From positions 7,456,787 to 7,520,786 of the forward strand of contig NC_072470.1 of assembly GCF_027596085.1 (NCBI RefSeq): a stretch of 64,000 bases of DNA, read 5' to 3'. Origin of the DNA: Anoplopoma fimbria. Lineage: Eukaryota; Chordata; Actinopteri; Perciformes; Anoplopomatidae. The notes beneath the pieces were generated by a model. It did not search any database and was not told where the DNA came from. It was given only the letters and a program-made list of their open reading frames with translations. The translations under genes were made by a program, and so were the position numbers. Of the stretch, positions 1 through 17,900 are shown piece by piece; position 1 is the first letter of the stretch, and each line of letters begins with the position of its first letter.

Positions 1-6029
<6,029 letters not shown>

Positions 6030-6780
6030 GGTGCCTCCTCCTCCTCCTCCTCCGCCCCTCTGATGTGTGTGCAGCCCGGGCTACAGTCCTCCAGGACAGC
6101 CGGTCACACAGCCCCCCGATGCAGGTACTTTTAAGCAGCGAGACAGACACAAGAAGCGTCCCCCTGCACACCCGCCCTCACCCGCAAACCATCCACAACA
6201 ACAACAACAGCTGAGCCAGTCCGCTAATGCTAATGCTAACTATAATGCTAATGCCAACGCTAATGCTAAGCTAATGCTAACTATAATGGTAATGATAACT
6301 ATAATGCTAATGCCAACGCTAATGCTAATGCTAACTATAATGATAAGCTAATGATATGCTAATGCTAAGCTAATGCTAACACTAATGCTAATGCTAACTC
6401 TGCAGCTGCACGCCAGAAACCCGGTGGAACGTCAGCGGGCCGCTCCGTGCGCGGTTTGTCCGCATGCCCGCGGATGTCCCCCCCCACCACAGAGCGGCGT
6501 CTCCAGCGGGGGTCCAGGTGTCGCCCACGGCGCGGCTCTGCGGCTCTGCGCGTCGGCCAGGGGGAAAAAAAAAAAAAAAAAAAAAAAGGGGGGTTGGTGG
6601 TCGTTCGCCTGTGTTTTGGTTCGCTTCTCCCCGTCACTTTCGTCCCGGACTCTCGGCCATCTTGTCGGTGCTGTGACGCCCGGTTGGGGCGGATCCGGAT
6701 CCGGAGCATCAACGACGGACGTCTCTCCCCCTTTTTCCGGCGTTGATGGAAGGGACCCCCCTAAAGGACCCCCCCCTCTC
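6030..6780 (-). promoter_or_regulatory. stk24: CpG-rich stk24 promoter and 5' leader region
   Basis: Sequence directly upstream of the stk24 ATG (6029) is rich in CpG around 6410-6730, unlike the AT-rich surroundings, with short homopolymer runs (A tract near 6565-6587). This fits a CpG-island promoter for a broadly expressed kinase. No TATA box is evident on the minus strand, and the transcription start cannot be placed from sequence alone. Confidence 0.5.
6219..6404. repeat. Imperfect (GCTAAT)n array in the stk24 leader/promoter
   Basis: About 185 bp of degenerate GCTAAT hexamers with a higher-order pattern: the block 'gctaactataatgctaatgcc' variants recur at intervals. It interrupts the CpG-rich region immediately upstream of the stk24 start. 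Confidence 0.9.
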
Positions 6781-6943
6781 TAAAAGTGACACTTAAATAT
6801 CTTTATTGAAACCCATCTGACAAAACACCAAAATTCACATCCCAAGAACCATGCTATTAACATTATTCATAAACTACTATATTGACCTATATCTACTATT
6901 TAAATGTATTTTATCAAGGACATCTTAGGAATCACTGCCCTTG

Positions 6944-7060
6944 ACTTACATTACATTTACATTACAGTCATTTTGCAAATTTCCCCGCTAATAAAGGATT
7001 ATCTTATCTTATCTTATCTTATCTTATCAGACGCTTTTATCCAAAGAGACTTACAATAAG
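6944..7060. repeat. Common fish interspersed repeat with (TTATC)n
   Basis: Contains TTACATTTACATTACAGTC, a short (TTATC)n run at 7001-7028, then ACGCTTTTATCCAAAGAGAC. This combination is frequently seen in teleost genomes. I cannot assign it to a transposon class with certainty. A related TTACATTACA tract recurs at 14276-14304. Confidence 0.55.
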
Positions 7061-7127
7061 TGTATTCAACATAGAGAACTACTAGTCACCAGAAGTCATA
7101 AGTGCATCTCCTTTCTTAAACAAGCAT

Positions 7128-7525
7128 CTAAAAGCATAAACAAGTACAGAAACAAACTAATACGAATACAATAAGTGCAACAAACTAATACGAATACAAT
7201 CAGTGCAACAAACTAATACGAATACAATAAGTGCAACAAACTAATACGAATACAATCAGTGCAACAAACTAATACGAATACAATAAGTGCAACAAACTAA
7301 TACAATAACAATAATACAATAAGTGCAACAGACTAATACAATAAGTGCAACAAACTAATACAATAAGTGCAACAGACTAATACAATAAGTGCAACAGACT
7401 AATAAGAATACAATAAGTGCAACAAACTAATACAATAAGTGCAACAGACTAATACGAATACAATAAGTGCAACAGACTAATACAATAAGTGCAACAAACT
7501 AATAAGGATACAATAAGTGCTAAGA
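7128..7525. repeat. Minisatellite with two interleaved unit lengths (28 and 22 bp)
   Basis: The core gtgcaacaaactaatac is tandemly repeated. Long units carry an extra 'tacgaa' (28 bp) and short units lack it (22 bp); both types alternate irregularly. About 14-16 units are present in the stk24/slc4a10 intergenic region. Sequence 7526-8188 shows no gene. Confidence 0.9.
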
Positions 7526-8186
7526 GGAACTTACTTGTAATCACACTAAAATCCACTTTTTTTAATTATGAAAACCTGCATTAATCCATTAAACCTCATA
7601 TGAAAACCACACTAACATCGCAGCCCTCTGTGATACTTATGTAATGTAACATAATTTATCTTTGGGGAACAAATCAAATGATTCTCCAAAAAAAAACGAA
7701 TTGAGCCTAATTTTGGCACTTCTCGTGTTTGGCCACACGGGGGCGCCAGTGCACCGACTCCACCGCAGCATCAGCACCATCATCCGTGCGTAATCTGGAT
7801 GCCGGCGCACCATCGCGTGTATAACTGCAGCCGGTGTTCATTTGTTGTCGCCGAGGAGAATGAATGCAATATCATATATTAATGTATGAATAGCAGAATT
7901 CTGATCATGATAATGATTCAACCTGATCTAACAAAAGGGACTGGAGCACATGGTTTGCAATACATGCTTTTTAATGCTGCTGCCTTTAAACTGGATTTCA
8001 ATATAATAAGATAATGAAATACTGGAGATGCACTATGAATGAAACGCCAGCTTGCTCTAAATTCACAAATATAAGAGATTTATTGTTTTGGAGAGGCGAC
8101 ACTCATTTATACTAAAATATGTTTATTTGTGTGTTTTTATATTATTATTGACGAATATACCCGTCGCACATGAATTCCTTGGGTGG

Positions 8187-8188
<2 letters not shown>

Positions 8189-8265
<77 letters not shown>
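8189..8265. repeat. (CA)n microsatellite in slc4a10 promoter
   Basis: About 77 bp of pure CA repeat ending 286 bp upstream of the slc4a10 start codon. Such tracts are length-polymorphic and can form Z-DNA. Confidence 0.95.
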
Positions 8266-8267
<2 letters not shown>

Positions 8268-8424
8268 CAGTCCGGAGGTCGAACGCGTGAGATAAACGCG
8301 CTGCTGCCTCCCCTCCTCCTCCATGCGTAAATGATGCGGGGCAGGACGGGAATGCTGCGCTGCCTCCATTTGAACAAACCCGGCCGGTGAATGTGAAGGG
8401 GGGAGGAAAAAAAACCGCATTTAA

Positions 8425-8551
8425 TATAAATAAAAGAAGGAGAAGGAGGAGGAGGAGAAGAAGAAGAAGCAGCAGTCTTCATCATACCAGCGTTTAACAG
8501 AAGCGGAGCAGCGCGTCACGACGAGGAGAGGAGAAGGAGAAAGAAAAAAAA
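8425..8551 (+). promoter_or_regulatory. slc4a10: Candidate slc4a10 core promoter and 5' leader
   Basis: A TATA-like TATAAATAAAAG at 8425-8436 lies about 115 bp before the ATG. The leader that follows is purine-rich (GGA/GAA repeats from about 8436 and an A run just before the start). The start codon has G at +4. Transcription start placement is inferred. Confidence 0.35.
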
Positions 8552-8781
8552 ATGGACATCACGGATCAAGGAGCTCAAATGGAGCCGCTCTTACCCACGG
8601 TGAGTACACACGCTATTGTGTTTATTTTTCACATTTGAACCCAAGATGAATGGACTGTTTGCTCTTTGGGTCTTCTTTTTAGAATAAACACACAGGGATG
8701 GAAACGTCCCCATCGATGTATGATGCTCATATTCAATATTTCACTATGACCCACATTTTGGATTGCCTGTACTGGTGATGC

Positions 8782-8825
<44 letters not shown>

Positions 8826-8905
8826 CGAACATGGATGTTGCGCACCACCAATTGTGGTATATGCACTCATTTCATATATGATCACTATAGGAACACCTAC
8901 GCCTT

Positions 8906-8936
<31 letters not shown>

Positions 8937-11900
8937 CACTGGTGCTGCACTGTACAGGTTGGTAAGGTGTTACACAGCAGCTACAGTTATTCATTTTGTG
9001 CCCCATAACTGCCTGCATTAATATGTTGCCTCTCCGACAAAATCATATGGTCCCACCATTCGACCCAGTTTTCTTTTTTATTATTCTCTGTAGGAAAACC
9101 CCTGCCATCAAGCTGTTGCTCTATGGGTACAGTGCTGCGGTTCTAAGATGTTACACTGAGGGCTGAGGGCACATGAGAAGCTTCACTTGGATTATTATGA
9201 TTTACTCATAACACCATTTGGCCTGTGTGTGTGTGTGTGTGTGTAGGCTACGCATTTTTTAAAACGTAATCAGATTCTGTCACATTGTGTGCACTCAATC
9301 CCCATCCATCCAAACTGATGAGATAGAGAGTTGGTGGTGGTGGAGTCGGGCATGAAAACAAAAAAGGGCTCCAATCTTCCCCCTTTTTCAAGGGGGAAGA
9401 TTGGAGCCCCCCCCCACCCCACCCCCACCCTGGAAACCCCCTTTGCAGAAGGGGCTCCTTCGGGACTCAAACGTCAAGCCACTTGAAGGCAAAGGCTGCG
9501 TCTCTGCGGTCAGCCTCTCCTCATTAGCATTCAGGTGAGACTGTAATGGGAAGAAGAAGAAGAAGAAGAAGAAGAAAGAAAATGCCAGAGAGAGATGAAA
9601 TATTTATATATATCGCTTTGTGCTCCCCATTTTTAAAAAGCATAGATTGCTCCCGAGGCGAATCAATGTACTCTCCTCATTCGCTCTATTTGTGGACGTG
9701 TTAGATGAGGACTTAGTTTTCCGGAGCTTACGCCGTACAGTGGAACCAAACGGGGGCGGCTGTTCAGTCCCCCCCCAGGCTGCAGTCTCGATGCGGTTGC
9801 CTCATTGTCGCCGTAACTCACTGCTGCTTCCCCTTGCGCAGCAAGCAAATGCGTTGTCATGGCTTCCCCAGGATGTGTTGTGATAATTTCAGGGACCCCC
9901 TCAGCAAAAAAACATGACAAGAAAAAGGCAATCTTACCAGGTACTCCATCCTACCAGGTTCACAAGGTAAAAGCAAGAGAGACTGTTCAATTAACAGCAG
10001 GATTGCCTCATTGTTAGACCCATAAATCTCACTTGTTGTGAGATGGACACTTGCATATAACAACATGAGCATATGGCATGTGGTAATGTATCCTGTTCAC
10101 TTATTTCTTGATGTTTCTTTACTTGCAGGAGCAAAGTCCCCAAGAAAATAAAGATGTGGTGAGTGCATCTCTCGTTCTCTTCATCTGGAATGAAAAAAAA
10201 AAAATAAAAATGTCACATCAATTTTTCTCAGTTACAACAGCGGTATCTCAGTTCACGCTGGTTAGAAAACAATAAGAAGAAATATAAAGGGCGAGGACAA
10301 AATGATAACAGGTTACGTCACAAAGAATGCACTGAAAGTCGTTACACCAAACAGACTATTGGACTCACATTCATCAGGTGGCGCAAACAGGATTCCGAAT
10401 GCTGCTCGATGTGTAACTGTTTGTTAAATATTTAGGTATACGTTATAAGGTGATAATATGACAATGTTGTGTTTGAATGAGTCTAGGCCTGTCTCTAGCA
10501 AAGATATTCTTAGTTGACTCACCGATTAGTTGCGTTCATCGACACAAAGAATCACAAAGAAATGGGCCACCGTAGATCTTGTGTTTACCAGAGATGTGAA
10601 TAAGTCATTCAACACAAAAAAAGCATAATAAACATCTAATCGACTAAAGACCAAACTAACCGAATAGTTGACTAATCGACCCTGATCAGTCAGATAACGT
10701 CAGTGGTTCCTTATGGGATTGTGACCCCACTCCAAAAATCTGTGTCTAGTTGGGCCCCTTGTCACCTTTCAGATATGTATGAGATGTTAGCAATTCCACC
10801 AAATATACATTTCTCTTTAAAACATCTCGGGCGTTTTCCTTTAAAACGATGCATCAGTAACTAAAAAAGATGTAATTTTACTGCAGAATGAGTACTTTTA
10901 ATATTTGAAGTACAATTTGTTCAAAGTACCTATGAACTTAACTTTCAATGGACTATTTTCACAATGTTACTATTATACTTTTTTTTAAAAGTAAAGTAAA
11001 TCAAACCTAATACTTCGTTTACCACTAAAGAAGTAATAAAAATACAAGATTAGGCAGATATTCTGTAATAATATATAGATATATAATGTAATGTAATGTA
11101 ATGTAATATTCCTCCAGGCTGCTCTGCTCTCCTGACGGCTCTGATGTGATCACAATTTGCTGTTAATCCATGTTTTTCTATAATCTGTAATTTACAGTAA
11201 TGTTGCACAGCTGTATTTAGTTTATAACTTTCATTAGCCAGCTTGTTTAGCAGATGTTGTGTATGTTTTAGATCTCAATTGTCACACATGTCACTATGCA
11301 TCTGGCAGCCGCGCCGGGGCCGAGGACACGCCGGGGTAAATAAATAATAACTAATAGATGGCGGGAATTAAGTGCAATTGCTTTGTGGAGCTCACCCGGG
11401 TATGAGTGTATGGAGACAATTGAGCCAGTGGTGGAGAAGAGTTTGGATGCATGTCGTCTGCTCCGAGAAAATATTGCTTATGCAACCGTGGGCCGTGAGC
11501 CAGACTGAGGACAAGACCGGGCACAAAGTGTCTGCCAGTGACAGTGAAAGGGAATCCTCCACTTAGTAGAACTCCATGTTTTACCCTTTAGGACTTCTAC
11601 TTTCCTAAAGATTGTGAGAATGCATTGATATTTGCCACCTTTGTTGTTTGATCACTACTTGGTTTTGAGTACTGGAATTTGATGACCTTAAATAGATGCA
11701 AACACAAGATCAGTACTAATCTTTAAAATCTGAGAAACAACATTTTAAGATTTTATTTTGTCATTCCCCTCATGATGTATCTGATAAGTAATACAAGTGG
11801 TGACATATTTGCTAAATGTTTGTGGAAAACAGCCACTTATGAATATTTGTGTCACGCCTTTGACTGTTTTGGTGTTATGGGACTCAACTGATCTTTAAGA

Positions 11901-14900
11901 AGTAGTTCAGCACTTTGGAAAATACGCGCGTTCACGCTCTAGCCGACAGTTAGATTCCACTTTAATGTTGCTTACCAGAGTGTTGCAGGGATGATGCATT
12001 TTTATAGATGAGCAGGAAGTTAGCATCTCACTAGATTCCTTGACAAAAAGCTACTGTTTTTTTCCGTTGAGTTCTTGGATTATTGCAGAGAATAAAATCT
12101 GTGGCAAACAAACGTTTATGATACTTACAGGAGAATGTTCTTGACAAATGAACAACACATTTATGATTTTTGAAGCGTGAAAACAATCAGCAGAAGTGAA
12201 AAGCTAACGTTTTTTAGAGAAAATTGACAAGAGGGGTATTTACTGACGTACTTTTTAGCGTACAGCAAAACATTAAGTACTCTTATACTTGTGTTAACCA
12301 CAGACTTTATTTTCAGGCATTTAACCAAAAACCCATAAAAAAACAAAAAAAACATTGACTTTAAAATGACGGAACGGGAAGTGATTAAAAATGCTGACTC
12401 ATTCCTGCACCACCATATAATTAGCCTGTCAGTTCAAATAAACCGAAGAAATACACTAATTATTTGTGGAAAAGGTGTTTATAAGAGTAGCATAGCTCCT
12501 GAGCTCAGTGGGTATTTGGCAAGAGAGTGATGGTGGATTAACAGAAGAGAAGAATAAGCTGTGAAATTGTCAAGTGGTAGTAAATAAACAGTGTAGGTTA
12601 CAGTTTTTGTCCTTGAAGAAGCAGACACAGGTGATGTTGCTGTGTCTTTCTATCCTAACTGCTTGGTAAAATGAAGATTGTAGCTGCTGCTGCTTATCTA
12701 TCTTATGTTATCATTTGTTGTATAGTCACAGACATACATCTCTCCGTCCACCACTTCTCGACTTTGAACTCCTGGTCCTGGATCCAAGTTGGACTCGAGT
12801 GTGTTGAGGAGAGAGAGGCATAAAGAAAAAATTCTATTATAATGTGATTTTTCTGTCTAATCCTCACTTGTGAGTAAAACACGTGTCCTCTTTGCTGATG
12901 ACATAAACCACAAAGACAAGCGTTATTGTAATTTGACAGCCGGTGCAGAAATAGTTGTTCCTCCGGATCCGTTTCTAGCACATCGTGTCTCGGTCACAGT
13001 TTTTCGCTGACAATGCACTTCAGCCGGATAGCAAGCTTCTTCACCCCAGGTAGGTTTTGCAGACACACACACACTTAAAGATGCACTTACTGTATACAGT
13101 GAGACTGCAGCGCCTCTGCTTCTTTTCAGAGGTGCGTGGCGACCGTGCCACATGCGTGAAGCCCCCCCGCTGCGACCTAAGGCTTCTCTTAGGTAACAGA
13201 GCCACAGAGCTCGGAGGCTCAGCAGAGCAGAAGCATCCGTGATGTCAGAGCGCTAATCTCTCTGGGGGGGATTGGCGGATGGATGCTTGTCAGAAACATT
13301 TGATGCAGCCTTGGATGAAAGCTGTCGGGAGGCAGAGTCGGAGCTGTGCAGAGCTCCCTGCTTTTGTTTTTGTGTTTTTTCTTCTCTTTGGGCTTTTTTT
13401 TCGGAGTGGGGTTGCTGCCATGTTCCCACACGGGAAGAGCATCTGAGGAGAGGGAAGTGTTTTTTCGACGGACAGCCCAACAGGCGACCTTTTTGTCTCT
13501 GCTATCCTCTCTGACTTTCACACATAAACACCAACACTCTGAGTCCCGAGCGGGGCTCAGGCCCTGAGCCCTCAGCCTCTCGTCTTACCATCGCCGCAAG
13601 CACAAGGGGAGTTAGTGGGCATCCTGCCCCCGACCTCACAGGAGGCGCACCATGCTCTCTGTGGACCACAATAGAGGATTTATTAATCAGGTAGGTCAAT
13701 CTGATCTTGCATTCAAAGTATTCAAGCCGCGAAAGGTTGACGTGTCATTGACTTTGCTGTCAAATTGGAAATAGCAAGGCATCGCCAAGATTACGACTAT
13801 TTGCTAGATATTACAAAAGCTTGCATTTGATCGCTGTGTTTTCCCAGATATACATAATGTCGATGCATGTCTGGTGGATAGTGTGCAGGCAGAGAGAAAG
13901 CCAGTTGTGCTGATGTGGATGCGAAAAGGTCCCGGGGAGGTTGGCCTGACAGATGGGGCTGTCATTTCTGGGGTGAGAGAGGAGCTTATACCCGCTGTAC
14001 TGACCCTGCTGATCTCTGAGGGAGAGAAACGGGAAAACAAAAGCCAGAAGCGTTGGATTTGTTTGCGTTTGAGCGCGTATACATCGATTCTATCTGGTGG
14101 TTTTGTTTTTTGTGAATTTTAGGACAGCATGCAGAAAGTCTTCCTTACGTGCTAGATCAAATCCAAGCAGATTTGAACTGCCTGTTTTTGGAGGGCAGTG
14201 ATCACACTTCTCATCCCCCCCCCGCAGGCAGACAAGTTTGCAGGAAAGTGACGATGCAGAGATGCTATTGAATCACTCATTACATTACATTACATTACAT
14301 TACAGTCATTTCTCCAGCTCTTAGCACATGTGGAGGCTCCTCTAGAGCAGATTGACAGTAAATAAACAGATTTACACTAAGACCCAGTCTTCTGGATTTT
14401 TGCACTGAACGCCACCTGCTTGGCTTTTTTCTAGGCGTTTCTGTTGAGAATGTATGGAACGTAGCGCTGTACATAATAGGATTTCTAGAGTACACCTCAT
14501 AGCCTAGATCTGGAGGTATAGTAATGGAAAACATTCTTCATCCCTGCTGTCGTCAGAGCCTCAGGAGAGCATCCCAGAAGAACTGAGAAATGAGGTCACC
14601 TATCTGCGTCCCTGAGAACGACGTGATAATGTACACAGATTCCTTGATAGGATCTCAATAGAATCAATAGGGCCGTGATTTATATATATTTATAATGGAA
14701 TATAAGATCTCAGACCCATCTGGTGTCAATACATCCCCTCTGTTATTTTATAGATAGCTACGTAGGAAAGATAACATCTGGACAGTTGATATGCCCAGCG
14801 AGTGTTGCATTCACTGATGTTCTTTTTTTTTTCCATTACCTCTTTTATTCCCAACGAGTCGGTACAAATCTGACTGTATTAAAGGAAAATGACTTTATTG

Positions 14901-17900
14901 TTGTTTTGCAGACTAATCCTTATTCCACAATTGTAGACTTAATGAAAAGCCAGAGCATTAGCATGAAAGCAGTTTTCATCCTCACATTTGGCATCCAGAA
15001 ATCATCACAAAATTTGCCTTCAAAGGAAAGTGCGGCCGAATTTCAATATTCACATTTGTTATTATCTCACATTACAGTTAAGGAGGCTACTCCTCCATAT
15101 CTAGAAATTTGTAATTCCAAAGGGTCTGTGTAGAAGGTCATACCACTTAGATGTATGTTTTTGTTGGTGAAATTAAAAATCGAAGTATAAATCCAGGAAT
15201 CTTAGTGGAGTTTTGACACCCAACACGCTGAATATGAATAAACTTTGAATAAAACAGCAGCGGGGGCGAGCACTTCGTCGTAGGCCGTACTTCACTTTCG
15301 CGGCTGAATACTGGATATGACATCATCGGGGTCAACTCTTTCGACTTAAAGCTCCCTCCAGAGCCAGAGGAGACATTATGTAACAGTTATCACGGGCCAC
15401 GTAGTTCTCCTCATGACGAGTAAACTAAACTTTATATGTAAAATTGGTGAAGTGCTCCTTTAAAAGTACCCTCCAACAATTCCTACACCGATTCAAACGG
15501 CATCAATCAACAAAGTCATTCTCCTATTGATTATCGGGACAGCAGCTCCGGGCTGTACACTGCCGTGACAAACCAGGGGCGGTCTACGTGTGAAACCAAT
15601 GCAGTTAAAGGGTGGAGGGCTGAGTCAGTAGGAAACTGGAGCACATGTAACTGTAAAGATTTGGTGGCGAGGTCAGTCACGTCAGAGGATGTTCAGGTCA
15701 CTTTCACTGCTGGCTGGGTTTATTTTTGGACTCCCATCTGATGAAAATAGATCACACGCTGTCGTGTATTGTGATCCTTTGTTCCATGTCAGATCATAAA
15801 AACGGTGCAATGAACATTCACTTGCTTTTCCCACAACGGTTGGTTCTTTTTTTTCCCACCCCGTTCGCCAGCGGTCACCAGATGTGTTGACAAAAGCCAG
15901 GGCGGTGGCTGCCTGGTGATCCCGAGGACACGCCGGCTTTTGATGCCTCTTTTTTTTCGGGGTCAATCCCTGAATCCTCCTCAGGTGCCGCTTAACAATA
16001 GTCAGGCATGAAACTCATTAGGAAGAGTGGTCGGGGACACGGGACCGCACATGTAGCAGCCTGACGAGGTGGAATCAGGTGTCGAGAGGCGGTGGATGAA
16101 TTGGTGTAGAAAATGCCTCACTTATGTAGTATAGATTGTATCCGGATGCCCCCCCCCCCCGTTCTGAAAGTGCAATTTCAAAGTGCAGATTGATTGACAA
16201 GTCTGCTAGAATGGTGCTTGTTGCATTGCATCCACCCCCCCACATACACCTGTGACAAATAATATCAACCCATGGGAAACCTGTGCGTGGCCTCACCTGC
16301 TTGGAAACATGTAACTCTAGATTTCCAGACACACCTGGTGACACTGGTGGTAATCATGTAATGGATTTTTCCCATTTGGGCTATTTTATTTAGTTTACTT
16401 TTTTTGCATTTTTTTGTTGTAAAACCCATTTATTCAAACTGCTGTTTTCAGGTTTTATTGCGCACACATCAAGAGAACATGGATATGGATTCACTTGTGT
16501 CTATAGAGTTTAAAAGGCCCCTAAACATGTTTTCTCAATCAGCGTCTTACTACGAGCGATGGGGTCGTGTACATGATCACACAATTTTCTGCCAAAGTAA
16601 GAAAAAAATTGGTCATTTCACATGATTTCTGTGTTTTCTTTTTACGTTTTGATTTTGAACTGGTTTTGAAGTGGGAGGGTCTAAGATGGAAAAAAGGGTG
16701 ACGTCACACACTGTACCTCCCTGCACCAATCAGGATCTAGCAACGTTGACAATTGTGGTTTTATCTTTAAAATTGCTTATTTAGCTCATTTTAGACAAGT
16801 TTTCAGGTTCTTTTATTTAAGTTAGAAGCGACATTGGTGCTGTTTGTCGAGTTTGAATGCGCTGTTAAATTATGTTTTACAGCAACCTCTGTGGCCATAA
16901 GAGACAAAAACGGGATAAAGGCACGTTTTCTTGAATCGGTTGATATAAAGGCATTATCATGTCTATGTTTAACATATGTGTATCAGAAGCAAGAGCAATA
17001 CAGTCATCAAAATGATTCATTATTGTCAGTTATACAGCATCTAACTATAACATTAGCCACCATAAGCTACTGGTCATACCAGACCAAGTAAGGCTGTAAC
17101 AGCTTAAGTGTGCGTTTTATTGTTTATGAATTTAAATTCTCATTTGTAAGAAGGAGATTATGATCCAAGCATTGCTTTAATACATGCATTAATAATTTAA
17201 GAGTTTATCCCCTGTGTTTATGATAAAGGAATCCCTACATGAATACATCTAACCACATATACTAAATGCTAAATGACTGTAATATACTGTGAGCATATCC
17301 ATGCCAGTGCAGGATATTGACTTCCAACCTGTACTGCACAAATGAACAGATATGTGCATTGAATCGTAATCAGATAGAACACAATGTCAATGTCGTTTCA
17401 AGGTCATGATGCTCCACTAACCATCGCTGAGCAAACGCACATACATGCACACACACACACATGAACCTGCTCCCTCTTAACACAGTGTGACGTTAGAGCA
17501 TCCTCGGTTGGTGTCTGGGGGCCCGAAGCCTTTTGCCCCCACCCCCCCGTCCCTGTGTGGGGCTCATTCGTCCACCCGGCTCCGCCCCATCACACCACTG
17601 CCTGCAGAGGAAGTGTGCACATCAGCGGTGCCTATGCTTGTGGGTGTGTACAGGGCATGTGTGGCCCGCAGGCTGCAGATATGATTATCAATAACCAATA
17701 AAAGGAAAGAGGCTTATGATGAAAAACAAAGCTTCATGTGGGGACAAACGTGGACGTGATGCGTTCATGTTATATATTAGCGTGTTCCTATTCATCATGC
17801 CGGTCACATGTCTTTCCCCCCTCCTCCCACCTCTCCCATCCTGACTCCCCTGGAGTCTCGGTCACGTGCTCTCCGCTCCGTCTCTCCCCCCCCCTTCCCC

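Noticed and set aside
6373..6783. Frames over the CpG-rich stk24 upstream region
   Set aside because: Open only because of GC richness; the stk24 start and splice donor are clear on the minus strand.
14723..15133. 136-residue plus-strand frame in intron 2
   Set aside because: No recognisable domain, no splice context and intron-like composition.
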